Positions 44,982 through 56,829 of a stretch of DNA of 64,000 bases are shown here, piece by piece. The first letter of the stretch is position 1. Every line of letters begins with the position of its first letter. Location: contig OY725504.1 of NCBI GenBank assembly GCA_963281255.1, forward strand, positions 1,798,001 through 1,862,000, written 5' to 3'. The notes below the pieces were generated by a model, which did no database searches, had not been told where the DNA came from, and was given only the letters and a program-made list of their open reading frames with translations. Both the position numbers and the translations under genes were made by a program. The stretch is from Aphrocallistes beatrix (lineage: Eukaryota > Porifera > Hexactinellida > Sceptrulophora > Aphrocallistidae).

Positions 44982-45747
44982 CTTAGGGCATTCAAAAAGT
45001 TCTCATCTCATATCTGTATCTCAAATGATAGTGAAAATAGGATATTTCCGATTTGTCCATTGTATTCCTTAGGGGATCAGCTTCCAATTTATATATTGGT
45101 TTATTTTAAAAGGACAATTATTGTGGTTCCTACATTAGATTTTTTGTGCATCGGTTTAGGGTAGTGTCGAAAAGTTGGAATCTCCCCATTGAAAATGGCT
45201 TAAAACTAAATTTGGAGAATAAAAGTTGTGAAAATCGTAGAATAAGGTCATTAAAAGGTTAAATAATTAAGAACCAATGTGAAAAAGTAAACGGGAGGTG
45301 TTCAATAGTATTGCTCGTGTTGAAAAAATATCATGCTACTTTTAGTGGATTTTTTGTCAATTTTCGCCACTCATAAAGTGGGACAAAAATGGTAGTAAAC
45401 CACTTCAAAACATAGTATTCCCTCAGCCTCAAACTATAATACTTCAGAAAATTCAATCTATATGTTAGTTGATGCGTAGAATTCGATGGAGGGATCAGTT
45501 TTAATCTAAATTTGCTCAGAACTGAAATATATCAAAGGGAACCCGAAAAATCACGTTCAAAGGGACTACCTTAAACCGATGTACAAAAATCTAATGTAGG
45601 AACCACAACAATTGTCCTTGTAAAATAAACCAATATACAAATTGGAAGCTGATCCCCTAAGGAATACAATAGACAAATAGAAAATATCCTATTTTCACTA
45701 TCATTTGAGATACAGATTTGGGATGAGAACTTTTTAAATGCCCTAAG
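44982..45747. mobile_element. G-family MITE, copy 2 (766 bp)
   Basis: Ends CTTAGGGCATTCAAAAAG and TTTTTAAATGCCCTAAG are flanked by TA. Its interior is inverted relative to copy 1 (18232-18997), and the length is identical. Both flanks carry a similar block (agtagaatgaaa). Confidence 0.8.
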
Positions 45748-45962
45748 TAGAATGAAATTGGAATAGATGAAAATATAAATGCTGAAATATTGCAAGATAG
45801 TTGTAATGATAATCAATAAGAAATCTAGCATTATATACACGCACATTGGATCTGCCTATGGCTATGCTTACTTCTAGGGTTAAGCGATGTAATATTTATT
45901 TATTTTAATATACGTACTAGCTGAATTGGGATGCTTAACAGTATTCAAAACAATACCACATA

Positions 45963-47313
45963 CAGTGTGTTTCAAAAGTATTGGCAGTGATAGTAACATG
46001 AATCGTGTGCCTATTGAATTTGATGTAGTTTTCAATCATTGTTTCACTTGAAATTTTATGCAATGGTATTTCTCATGACATTTACCAAGTTCAATTGAAT
46101 TTTTTATATACCAATTGAGTAGATACTCCATCAACCAAAAGAGTGTCTACTAAAAAGTACAATTTGGATTTTTCAGCTCGGCGAAGCTGATCACTTGAGT
46201 ATAATTGGCATGTTTTTAGAACATTCACCTTTATTAAGCCTTAGAATGACTCAATTAGAACAGAGGAAGAAGGTAAAAACTCTAATCGATGCAGGAATCA
46301 CATCCCCAACTGAAATTTCTCGAAGAACGCGGATACCGATAAGAACAGTTTTTCGCATAAAATCTATGGTTCGTGAGGGGAAAAGCTTACAACACAAGAG
46401 TGTTAGTGGACGGCCGAAAGTTGTTACATATTCACAAAAACAATCAATTATAAGAACTTTAAACTGTTATCCGAAGATGTCCACACGTTCTCTCCACGCA
46501 AACCTTTCATCTAAGTTCACAGATATCCCATCCAAGTCGACTGTCTATCGAGCGACTCGCGCGTGTGGATTTGAGTTTAGATCCCTGTTATTGGACCATT
46601 CATTACCGATGAAACTGCAAAAAAGAGAGCTGAATGGTGTAAAATTCATAAAAAGAGGGAATGGGCAAATGTTTACTTCACCGATAAATGCTCTATCTGG
46701 TTAAATAGAGGGACTGTAGGAATATGGACCAAGTCTCAAGAAAATCCAATTTCAAAGGTTCAGAGACATACGCCGAAGCTACATGTATGGGGGGTATTTT
46801 CTTTGTTAATTTTACTTCTAAGATGTATATTGATACGCTGAATGAATGCCTAATCGAAACTGCTAATGTTGACTATCCAGATGGCTCGACTCTCCAAGAG
46901 GACAATTTACCAATTCATCGATCCAAGCTCAGTAAATAATGGAAAGAGAGCCAAAACCTTCAATTATTGGAGTGGCCAGCTTATTCGCCTGATTTAAACC
47001 CTATTGAAAACATCTGGGGCGTTCTTAAGCAGAGGCTATCCAAGAGATGTTTCAATAATTTGCAAGATTTAGGAACTGCTATCTTTACAGAGTGGGAGAC
47101 TTTTACCCCCGATTTTCTTAGAAATTTCATGTATTCTACCCCTAAACGCCTGAAAATGTGCATAAAGTCGAAAGGGAAAAAGATAAAATATTGATTTATC
47201 GCACATTGTTACATTATTGTATCATTACTATTATGCAATTTTAGAAACTGCATTATCAATTCAAGTTTCGAAATACTGTTTAGATTTACTGCCAATACTT
47301 TTGAAACACACTG
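45963..47313 (+). mobile_element. Tc1-type transposon, 1351 bp, both ends intact
   Basis: Inverted ends of 26 bases are identical: CAGTGTGTTTCAAAAGTATT on the left and its complement on the right. TA flanks both sides (45961-45962 and 47314-47315). It carries one transposase gene with a few frameshifts. Intact ends mean it could still be moved by a related transposase. Confidence 0.88.
46246..47194 (+). pseudogene. Tc1-like transposase, lightly damaged
   Basis: It starts MTQLEQRKKVKTLIDAG. The first helix-turn-helix has SPTEISRRTRIPIRTVFRIK, then SVSGRPKVVT (linker), and the second DNA-binding part STKSTVYRATRACGF-like. The first catalytic block is VYFTDKCSIW in a shifted frame (46671-46700; FTDE in most relatives). 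The second is LQEDNLPIHRS (about 46893). The third is SPDLNPIENIWGVLK (46988-47030), a DD34E arrangement. The protein ends PKRLKMCIKSKGKK. At least two frameshifts (near 46650-46705 and 46940) disrupt about 330 codons. Confidence 0.85.
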
Positions 47314-47315
47314 TA

Positions 47316-48338
47316 CCATAGCCTACTGTATATAAGGCCTGCCATCTACTTGGACAATCTGGACTAGGGATGCACTAAAGGACGATTATTATAATGAACC
47401 ACAACTTTTAATTATGATTTTATCACTAGCTTAATCAATGAGAATACATTATGTGAATTTGTTTCCCCATATTCTCTATCACAAATATTTAACCTAGCTT
47501 CCATAATCCTTCTCTGCAGCAGATCACTTTCCATTTTAAGATGCAAGAACTCAGAAGAGACATTTGACCGACGTTTCTGTTCCCGTTCTCCATCCTAAGG
47601 ATCCTGTTGAAGGGGAAACATATAAAACCAAAAGTGGGGACTGGAGCTAAACCATATTGCTTTTCATGGTGTTCTCTTAATTGTCTAAAATAAACGGGCT
47701 CTGTTCTCTAGAGTAAAAGGAAGAATATTGCTTAACAAAGGAGACTCCTAGCTTGAAATATGAGATTGAGGAGAAAGAGAAGTACCTTGTCAGGAATTTG
47801 CAAGATCTTAAAGGTAAGTATATTTGCTTTCAATTAATTCTAGCAAATTATAGTATTTGTTCCATCTGACAATTGTATCCGAATTATTATATTCTGGCAA
47901 ATCTTAAAAACATCTCGGAGGATGTCATAGACAGCGAACGGATCCTATCCCCAAGGGGCTGATACTTAATAATTGTTTTAAATTTGTGGGTAAAATTCTG
48001 GGTTATATTTTTACATGTTGGTCGCTTGGCCATAGCAATATCAATACTGATAATTATATATGTATTTCAATGAAGCATTTATTAACACAGTGGGAGAACT
48101 CCCCGACCTTCGGCGTCTATGATGTTTTCTCGTTTATCCTGAAATAGTCATTTTTATATGCATACGTAGAAGATGCGTCAAAAGCAATAAGGAATAATTT
48201 TTATTTTTGAAAATTGTTCTACGAGAGATATAATCTGCAAAGTAAAAGTAAATTGTATCTCACAGCTTTCAATAAATAAGCGAAACATTTTAATTCTTTT
48301 TAAATTCAGAAGATTATCGAGTAATAGTTTACTATGAT
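47316..48338. other. Single-copy-looking stretch, possible exon at 47718-47813
   Basis: No repeats are recognised. A short open piece ends at a consensus donor (AAAG|GTAAGTA at 47813/47814) and reads LTKETPSLKYEIEEKEKYL, charged and helix-prone. A pyrimidine-rich tract with TTCTCTAG lies just before, but no frame stays open from that acceptor. I do not recognise the protein. Confidence 0.25.
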
Positions 48339-48534
48339 CATGGCCGGCGCTAAGTTGTATGGACAGTGGGTGTCCATGTAGGGATGGATATACAGTTAAC
48401 TCCGATTAATCATGACAAAATTCGGGGTCCGATGTGTCCCAATTAGGCGGAGTCGACTATATACAGTACAATTAAATAAATGGAAAGGCAGTGGGTGTCC
48501 AGACACCCAGAACACCTCAAAGGCGCCGGCCCTG
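48339..48534. mobile_element. hAT-type MITE, 196 bp
   Basis: CATGGCCGGCGCTAAG on the left and CAAAGGCGCCGGCCCTG on the right are inverted with few mismatches. A short pogo-like pair (CAGTTAACTCCGATTAAT to ATTAGGCGGAGTCGACT) lies inside at 48393-48456. Confidence 0.55.
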
Positions 48535-48678
48535 CTATTTTTGTAACCTAATGGAATATAAAATATCCAAACAATATTCTTCAAGAGTCATGAAAATTAT
48601 ATCTAAGGAATTTCTTCGGTATAAATGCATTTGTATCAATACAGCAAAGACCCTGGCGCAAAAATAGTTGCATCACTC

Positions 48679-48826
48679 AGGGTTGGAGTCAATTACAATT
48701 ATAATTGTGTAATTGGTAATTAATTACAATTACACTGTAATTGAAGTGTAATTTTGATTGAAAATTTTACTTGCCTTGAAATTGATTCGTAATTGCAATT
48801 GAACAAATGTAATTGACCCCAACCGA
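48679..48826. mobile_element. hAT-type MITE, about 148 bp
   Basis: GGTTGGAGTCAATTACAATT and AAATGTAATTGACCCCAACC are inverted ends. The interior is made of TAATTACAATT phrases. Confidence 0.55.
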
Positions 48827-48829
48827 CGC

Positions 48830-49765
48830 ACCCTATTGTTATCCGACGTTTGAAATTATTAACCATTTAATTCAATTTTGTAGATATTATTACTTGTTGA
48901 CCTCTTTTCTAGAAACAGACCCTTGGAACATCATTTTGAACTTTTCGTGTGATGTCTGTTTCGTGCTATCAAATCTAATATTTTGAAATATTGAAACGGA
49001 CGTATTCATATTTTACTATTCACACCATGTGTATACAGAGCGAGCGAGTAGGAGAAAGAAAGCAGAAAAGTATTGTGAAGATCTTTTTTATTGCCATTTT
49101 AACCTTTCTATTATGTAATATGTTACATGTTGTTCTTAGTCATTCATTAAATATGTTCAAAATAAAATATTAACTCTTATTAGAGTAGCGAATAATGGAA
49201 AACAGACTATGGCTTAGTTATTTAATGGCAGAATTGGTTAATATACACATTCTTAGAATTTTAATTTCCCGTCCTCTACCGCATCCCTGGTACATTAGAT
49301 GGTAGGCCTTATATAGAGTAGGCTATGCACATACGTATTTTAAAATATGCAGCATTCTCAATAATGCATATTTTTATCTGAAATTTTAAACATAGAGTTT
49401 CCCAAGGGTAGACATTAACTGTATTTGATGAAGATAAATTAGATGGATATTTTTCAAGTTACTAACTGTTATCTGTGACATGGACAAAAGGTACCCATCC
49501 ATGGTCGCCAAATAATATTTTGATTTTTTGAGCATAATGTATGAATCTCCAAATCATCCCCTACACGCTGGTATAATTTGTTACTTGATATCTCTCATAT
49601 TTTATATTTATAAACCTGTTTTGTCTGACATGCGATTCCGCTGCTAAGATAAGGCTCTTCAAATTACCACTCTCAAAGATATTTTCTTCTCCTATTTTTT
49701 CCATGCAATTTTTCGATCACAGTTGATACGACAATATGGTAACACCAATAGTCGAATTGAGTGAA
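48830..49765. other. Stretch with nothing recognised
   Basis: No gene, inverted ends or tandem repeats recognised. Confidence 0.3.
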
Positions 49766-49770
49766 CTAAG

Positions 49771-49880
49771 GCATACTTGCCAACTCTCCCGTTTTTGGCG
49801 GGACGTCCCGCTTTTTTCGCTCTTCTATTGAGCTAATTTTCTCGAGTGTCCCGCTTTTACATAAATTTCCCGCTTTGTTT
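49771..49880. repeat. hAT-like single end (CATACTTGCCAACTCTCCCG)
   Basis: This terminus type, followed by CCCGCTTTT blocks and their GCGGGAC complements, is common in hAT elements. The opposite end is not found before the mariner copy at 50116. Confidence 0.4.
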
Positions 49881-50115
49881 TATATATTTTTATCTATAAT
49901 CATTTAGTCTTCTGTTTATTTTTATCTACTCATAATCAAGTAGAATTCTAGAATAAATTTAACATTATCTACGTATAATAGAATGTTTTAATGAAAGAAA
50001 ACGAAAAATTAGAATAAATATTAATGAAGAAAGCGAAAAATTAGAGTATGTATTAATGTACGTAGAATTAGAAGAAATTATTTATGAGTATTCAGCAGCT
50101 TGTATATAAATACTA

Positions 50116-51434
50116 CTACGGGCGTTCAATAAGTAGTCATTATTGCAATTTATCTTGGTTGTTCCATTTAATTCAGAATTGGGTTAGCATATCTAATGTA
50201 GCCCTACCGATGCTCTTTCAAATGATACTTTACTTTTTCAATTCTGAGCTTTGGTTTTTATACTGTGGCTATTATTAGTTTGGCATTTTTATATACTGGC
50301 ATTTATTATGGCTTCCGAGAGTGCAGATTTCAAAACTGAGCAGCGAGCCTATGTAAAGATTCATACACTGCTCCAAGTTTCTTCAACCGACATCCACAAG
50401 GATTTGATGGAGGTTTATAATGATAGAACTCTTCCATATTCCACGATAGTTGACAGGACCCGACGTTTTCGTGAGGGAAGAGAGTCGATAGAAGATAAGC
50501 CCAGAGCAGGGAGGCCGATTTCCGGCGCCAGTGACAAATTTGTCCTCGAGGTTTCCGAATTACTTGAAGAAGACCCCCTATTTCATTGGTAGAGATAGCT
50601 AATGCAGTTGGGGTCTCCACGGGAACCGCTCATACCATTGTGCATGACAATTTTCAATTTAGGAAAATCTGCGCTCGGTGAGTCCCGCATGCACTAGCAC
50701 AGGCCCAATGTGCTCAAAAGTTGCTTTCTGACTTCGATAGAACCGACTCCAGGAGTCTATTCGAGATCGTGACTGGTGATGAGACTTGGGTGCGTTATAG
50801 CGAGCCTTTATTAAAGGAAGCTAACAAAGTATGGGTAGCTAAAGGCCAGGACCCACCAATAATCCCTCGATATGACTTCCGGAACCCCAAGGTTATGTAC
50901 TGCATATTTTTTGATTCTTATGGTCCAGTGTGCCAGATTTGTGTCCCCAAGAATACCACTATTACTGGATCATTTTACATGAGTGAGTGCCTATCTGAGG
51001 TTGAGAAATTCTACCACAATCGACGGCCAAGGACTGGAACTCGAGGATTGAGATTATTGCATGATAATGCCCGACCCCACTAGACCAAGCTGGTAAGGGA
51101 AAAGTTGGAAAGTCTGAGAGTTGTAGAGCTAGATCATCCTCCCTAATCACCAGACCTCGCTCCATGCGACTTTTGGCTCTTCCCTAAGCTGAAGAAACAC
51201 CTTTCAGGGAGGGAATTCGAAAGTCGGCCTCACCTCGGATCGGCGATTTTTCAGTATATGAAAGGTATACCACGTGGATACTTCAAAAAAGTTTTTTGGA
51301 TTGGATTAAGAGGCTAATACTAGTTATACAGCATCAAGGAGAGTAGTTCGAGAAATTGCAGCATTGATATTAATTATATTACTTGTTTTGGGGAAAGTAT
51401 ACTATGATAACGACTACTTATTGAATGCCCGTAG
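50116..51434 (+). mobile_element. mariner transposon, 1319 bp, both ends present
   Basis: Inverted ends CTACGGGCGTTCAATAAGTA and TACTTATTGAATGCCCGTAG are flanked by TA (50114-50115 and 51435-51436). The length is that of a full mariner. One transposase gene lies inside, broken by a few point changes. Confidence 0.88.
50308..51300 (+). pseudogene. mariner (DD34D) transposase, lightly damaged
   Basis: It starts MASESADFKTEQRAYVKIH. The N-terminal helix-turn-helix includes PYSTIVDRTRRFREGRES and the linker DKPRAGRPIS. Then follows VEIANAVGVSTGTAHTIVHD in a shifted frame (50585-50645). The first catalytic block is VTGDETWVRY (50770-50800), the second LLHDNARPH (51055-51080) and the third SPDLAPCDFWLFPKLKKHL (51150-51205), a DD34D triad. 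One frameshift lies near 50580. Stops lie at about 50678 (where Trp is usual), 51081 and 51145. The three catalytic Asp codons remain. Confidence 0.88.
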
Positions 51435-51436
51435 TA

Positions 51437-51818
51437 ATTATCCTGCTTTAGCTATACCTAATCTATTTCTAACTTTTGAATGTTCAAAAGCCATCACACT
51501 TTTATCAAATAAGAAACATTGAAGAAATTTCTAAAAGGAAATATATTCCAAAAAAATTAAATAACAGGATTTTGAATTTTTTAAGTGATTTAAATCATGA
51601 TTTAAATCAATGATTTAGATCAAAACAACCATGCTACATACTGATGTAAATTTATTTTTGTCTCAACGGTTTCATATTTTTTTTGAATTCCCGTTTATGT
51701 TCATTATTGCAAAAATTAATTTTCAACTTCTAAAGTTAGTAATATTATTAAACTATAAACTTAATTCGTTCAGTCGTTCTTATTATTGTAAATACTTGCT
51801 ACATTGAGTTGATTTAAT
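51437..51818. other. Stretch with nothing recognised
   Basis: AT-rich, with short repeats of atgatttaaatca near 51590-51620. No gene is seen. Confidence 0.3.
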
Positions 51819-51822
51819 TTAA

Positions 51823-53732
51823 GGATACCCCCTCAAAAACTTGGCCTGGCGTAATAAAAAACGACAAATATTTTTATTGTTAATTTCATTGTATTACTGA
51901 GCGGTCTACCATCTGATAGTACTAGTGGGACGGTATTTATTTTGATTTTAATGAGTTAACCCCTAAAGTTTAGAGTTCCTAAAAATTAAAAAATTATTGG
52001 AGATTTTTGGCGCATTCACCAATTAGTTTTTATCTAGTTTGATATTTTATTAATGATATGGACCTTAACATTGTTTTGGCACCATTGGAGATTATAAAAC
52101 ACAAAAATTTAGAAGAATGGCCAGATAAAATCCAAACAAAATAGCTCTATAAGGGAGTTCATTTATATAATGCTCGGGAAATCGCTTGTTTGAGATCAGA
52201 TATTTAGCGATCACTGGATCTGAAATAAAAATCTGATCGTTTCAAAAAAAAATTTGTTCGAATCCGACCATTTGTTCGTGATATATCGCGTACTATAGGT
52301 AAAGTTCGGGCATAATATCTCTCTATGGTCCCGAAAGAGGCCGATGTCATATTTAAAAACTATTGAAGATATATGATCTATTATATTCTTAAATAAAAGG
52401 ATATATGCGAAAATATATAGGTTCCTCAAACATTCCTTTGTCAAAAAATAAATATTTCTCGACTTATCATTGATTTGATTGTAATACAAATTCTATGGAG
52501 AACTATGAATATATTAGAAAATGGCGAATCTAATCATTAAATATGTATCCAAATGTGGCTAATACGGTAAATATTGAATCTTTTCTCGTTAATAATATGT
52601 ACATAAAAATTGGAGAACTTTTGATAATTATTTTGAAAGTTCTGGACTTGGACTCCCAGATTCGGTCAAAAACTCCATTTGGGTCCAAAAAGAGATATCT
52701 CTTTATCTCTGTAAATATCAGCCCAAATTCTTAGTTCTTACTTCCTAATATACTTTTTATGAGGGTACATATGTGATTCATTGATAATAATAGCACTACA
52801 TCATATGGAATGTAAGTTTCAGATTTTTGTCATATGATGACGTAGCATTTTTCGAAAATCCTGCTTGGAAACTAAAAGTCGTAGACTTTCGCTCTAACTT
52901 CCTAATATACTTTTTGGAAGCTCTTTATTCATTCTAAACTGATATATTATACTCCGTAGTGCTAGGAATATGAATTATTATCCACAATTATCTCAAAATA
53001 TTCGGGATTAGGGGCCTCAAGGAAATTTATGGATTTTCAGGGTACTCTTGCTATTTTATGTAAATATTTGGTTCGAATATACCTAAATCAGCAGTATAAG
53101 TGCGAATAAATGTCTGTGAATGCTTTTTTTCATTTTTATTAACTCGTTTTACATTCTTCTTAACATCTAAACTTAAAATCTCTATATCTCGGGACTTTAA
53201 AATTTCAAAATTGACCGTCTTCACAGAATTTTAAGTCAAAATTGGTTTGAGGTAGAGGTTTGAAAATTCAAGAGTTGTTCCATATCATTAGGTGATGAAC
53301 GTATGACTACTTTATTTTCGATATCTTATAACTTGGTGATTTTATTCATGATTCCCAAAAAAGCCGTTTTTTTGCCCTTTTTTTCGGACCCCGATAAAAT
53401 TTACAATTTTGTCTTTTTAACTTTTTTTAGTCCAATGTTGTGGCAAATATGATAGACTATCTTTGATTCGATTTTTCAGCATTTGTTTCCTTTGTATGTC
53501 CTTAACAATCCCTTGAGTGGCCGGATTTCTACCATTAAGATGTGCTAGCGATAAACGAAAAAAACAGACTTTGATGCACTGTATCTCAAAAACTAGAAAT
53601 GAGAATCAAAAACGGTTTGGAATGTGTAAGTATTTCTTGACGGAGATACCTGCCCACGCTTAACATCTGTTATAGCTCTACTTTCACCGTATGCTGTAAC
53701 CCAAATCATATGATTTTTCGAGGGCGGTATCC
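51823..53732 (-). mobile_element. F-family TTAA element, full-length copy (1910 bp)
   Basis: Ends GGATACCCCCTCAAAAAC and TTTTTCGAGGGCGGTATCC are flanked by TTAA on both sides (51819-51822 and 53733-53736). It is collinear, in reverse, with 57804-59732. There is no open frame longer than about 90 codons, so it is non-autonomous. Confidence 0.85.
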
Positions 53733-53819
53733 TTAATCTAATAATAATAATACTTACTAAGTAATAGCTAATTACTAACATAATACTTATACTAACATAA
53801 TACATATACTAAACAAACG

Positions 53820-54010
53820 ATTTCCCCTACTATATCCCTCATAAAATCCAAAAGCTTCGCGGTCCTCCTCCCTCTGATTCCATATAAACCTCATCGTTTT
53901 GCGGTCCTTCTCCCTCTGTTTCCTCATCAACTTTAAGGCTTCGCGGTCCTCCTCCCTCTGTACTTGATAGTTGTTGAGCAGCTTACTATCTTCATCCGTT
54001 TCAAAAAAAT
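53820..54010 (-). pseudogene. C-terminal coiled-coil repeat of a Myb/SANT-like transposon protein
   Basis: The minus strand reads three 14-residue units: VQREEDREALKLMR, KQREKDRKTMRFIW and NQREEDREAFGFY, spaced exactly 42 nt apart (near 53859, 53901, 53943). Tails of this kind (QR-x-x-DR-x-x-x-x-x-M) occur in the Myb/SANT-like accessory proteins of PIF/Harbinger elements. Upstream residues ETDEDSKLLNNYQ fit such a protein. No DNA-binding domain remains, so the family is inferred. Confidence 0.4.
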
Positions 54011-55052
54011 TTTGCGGCTAAGATTTTTAGTTGTCTACTAATTTCCATCTTAGAGCGATTGTGGGAAGTCGAGCGATTGTGGGGAGTAGAGCAATTGTAA
54101 TCTTATTTATACTCGCACTCGTGATACGCCTCGTAATCATATTAAAGTTGATGGGAAGTCATTGGCATCTCACTTAGTATTAAAATTGTTTGTGTAATCG
54201 AATGACTTCTTGTTTCAGTTATGCAACCATTGTTTCGCTTTTATTGGTTTCTTGGTTAGCTGAAATAACAATTTTACATCCATTGTATTTTTAGTATTTT
54301 ATAAATTCCTGTACGTATCTAGTTAAAAATCTACCAATTTATTTAGGATTATTTGAACGAAATTATTTCCTAAGTTTTAAATACAAATACTTAGATTTGA
54401 TTTTTCGCAATTGTACTAGATATCTAGGTATAATAAGTATAAACTAGACCCCAAACCAACATTTTCCAAATGAACAACGAAGACGCGTTTACTTTTCTTA
54501 ATCAAAGCGAAAGCAGTTGTGACGCAGCGCGCAAATACATGGAAATCTTCAATTTAGAAGAATCCTAATTTAACTCTCTGAAATCTAAATTTGATAAGTT
54601 AAAATTATCAAAGTAAAATTATCAAGAATCAAATATTGATACATGGAATTTCCAAACTTTTGAGCCACGTGAGTCACAAGTTAAGAATTTTCCCAAGAAA
54701 CGCAAGTCTGTTTCTACAGATGACTCAATTCAAAGCGATCGATTCCTTTTCCCAAAGCATTTTCTTCTTGGTCATCCACCCTCTCCCTATCTTCGTCTAC
54801 TTCATGGGACGGATGGGAGATGAATCTGAGTCCGAGGGAGGCTCTCGATATCTTCGTTTCATAGCTAAGTTTTAGTATTAGTTTTAGTTAGGGTGTAACA
54901 AAGGTGTAACAAAACTGGATAGAATTAGATTGTACAATTTTAGTGATGTGATTACGTAACACTAGTAAGATAGTGATACTATCCGCATTAGCAATACGTC
55001 AAAATTGTATGTGAACAAATATTTCTATATTCCAAATGCATTCGTAAATTGG
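54011..55052. other. Stretch with only short open frames
   Basis: A short + frame at 54471 (MNNEDAFTFLNQSESSCDAA) ends after about 33 codons. It has the composition of a real protein but no recognised family. A 79-codon frame at 54636 also lacks a match. Confidence 0.3.
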
Positions 55053-55097
55053 CTGTTGTTGTTATTGTTATTGTTGTTGTTATTGTTATTGTTGTTA
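55053..55097. repeat. (GTT)n / (ATT)n microsatellite
   Basis: A run of GTTGTTATTGTTATT units of about 45 bases. Confidence 0.85.
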
Positions 55098-55253
55098 TAA
55101 TTGTAAATATATTTGTAAAATTAATGATATAATTTATTGCTGGTTCACACATATATTGATAGTTGAAACTATATGGTTCGACTATATTTCGTTCATGGTT
55201 GAATAGAAATTTGTTAAATAAACTTTATTGGAAGTGTGTGAGACCTCCTAGGT

Positions 55254-55417
55254 CAGCGGTTTTCAAGCATTTCTGACTGTGGACCCCCTATAGCAATTTT
55301 TCTGTATTCTTTGGGCCCCCTCCTATAACCATAATACAAAATTTCGAATCCTGTGGATCCCCTGATATCTTCTGTCGACGACTAAGGGGTCCATGGACCC
55401 CAGGTTGGAAACCACTG
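55254..55417. mobile_element. hAT-type MITE, 164 bp
   Basis: Ends CAGCGGTTTTCAAGCA and TTGGAAACCACTG are inverted. A perfect 8-bp target duplication TCCTAGGT lies at 55246-55253 and 55418-55425. Ends of this kind are Charlie-like hAT. Confidence 0.85.
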
Positions 55418-55425
55418 TCCTAGGT

Positions 55426-56400
55426 TAACTAATGGATTATACATGGGTATGAACAAGCGAATCTAATAATTTATTTCTTATATCTTTACCCAACATCATG
55501 GATTTTTATTTCCCAATTTTACGCCATCTCCTCAGCCATTCCCAACCTCTCACTCTCGCTCCAGAAAACGCCGCCTGCGAGTGGAAGACATTGACGGAGG
55601 CTTTTATCTCTAAGCGAGGCTTTTATCTCTAAGCGGGTGAAGGAGGAGGACCGTATTATCGGTGAACAGATGAAGGAGATCGAGCGGTATTATTCAGCGA
55701 GAACTTTCAGTCTTATTGGGAATAGAATACATAGTGGGACATATAGTAGAGATAGAACATGTATATTTTCGTGCAACATTGTTGTTGCACAAAAAATGGC
55801 ATTCAACTTGTTGCATTGTGTATGGGAGCCTTTAGACACATAAGGTCTATGAGACAATCTTTACTTTCTACAGTTGCATACTTTTTCTATGGCGCATCAT
55901 TTTAACCCCTTTAGGAATTGAATTGAATAAATGGACACTATGGTCAAACTAAAACTCATTTGTGAAGAAATCTTATTTTGGACGTAGTATTGACTTTTCT
56001 ACTTCTTTGACTTCAGCATAGTGATTGAAAACCTCTGGCTTAGGGATTGTTGAATTTACTTTTTACCAGTTTCCATATTTGGTAATTTGTATTTCAAAAA
56101 TACCCCAACAAAAACTGATAATAATTATCACTTTCACATTTCAATGAACTACAGTGTAATGGATATAAGAACTTGAGTTTACAATTACGATAACAAATGC
56201 CACAACAATACTAGTGAAGGCCTCCCAAGAGGTAAGATCATCAGTATATATTGAATTAGCAAACTTACGCTTTAACAAATTTCACTTTTCATCAAACAAT
56301 AAATAAACACCACACCAAACCAAACTGCGAAAGCTCTCCCAGTATTTCCGGTAAGCATTTCAATTTTCTACGTACAAAGCCTTTTAGATGTACTCCTTTA
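55426..56400. other. Stretch with a possible coding remnant near 55560-55720
   Basis: The + strand at about 55565-55720 reads SRKRRLRVEDIDG and, in another frame, VKEEDRIIGEQMKEIERYY, separated by a short duplicated block (aggcttttatctctaagcg). The composition is protein-like and highly charged, but no family is recognised. The rest shows nothing. Confidence 0.3.
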
Positions 56401-56513
56401 CTTATATATACTTTTTAGGAAGATGAGGAAATACTTTCCTTGCCTAGGGCAGGAGGATGTTCGTCTTGACCCACCTGCTCCACCCGAACCACCGGATCCG
56501 CCGGACCCACCCA

Positions 56514-56632
56514 GCTCTCTTATTTCTCTCCTCTCTCTCCTCTCTCTCCTCTCTCTCCTCTCTCTCCTCTCTCTCCTCTCTCTCCTCTCTCTCCTCTCTC
56601 TCCTCTCTCTCCTCTCTCTCCTCTCTCTCACT
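56514..56632. repeat. CTCTCTCCT minisatellite
   Basis: About 12 tandem 9-base units. Because the unit is a multiple of three it leaves all frames open, giving spurious Leu/Ser-rich and Arg/Glu-rich open frames on the two strands. Confidence 0.92.
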
Positions 56633-56766
56633 CACACCAATCCCAATCCTCATCCTCCCTCCTCCAGTTGTTGTTACGTTAACCGCAGATGTGTCAGCCA
56701 TCACGCTCACTGATGAACCGCCTGACTGCGTTGACCCGAAGATGTCTGACGCTGAGATTAATGTGG

Positions 56767-56826
56767 GCATGTTTGAGCAGCATCTCTTCCATATGACCAT
56801 ATGGAAGAGATGCTGCTCAAACATGC
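56767..56826. repeat. Perfect 29-bp palindrome with 2-bp spacer
   Basis: The arm GCATGTTTGAGCAGCATCTC and on to CCATATG is mirrored exactly after AC. It could form a cruciform. Confidence 0.95.
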
Positions 56827-56829
56827 GCC

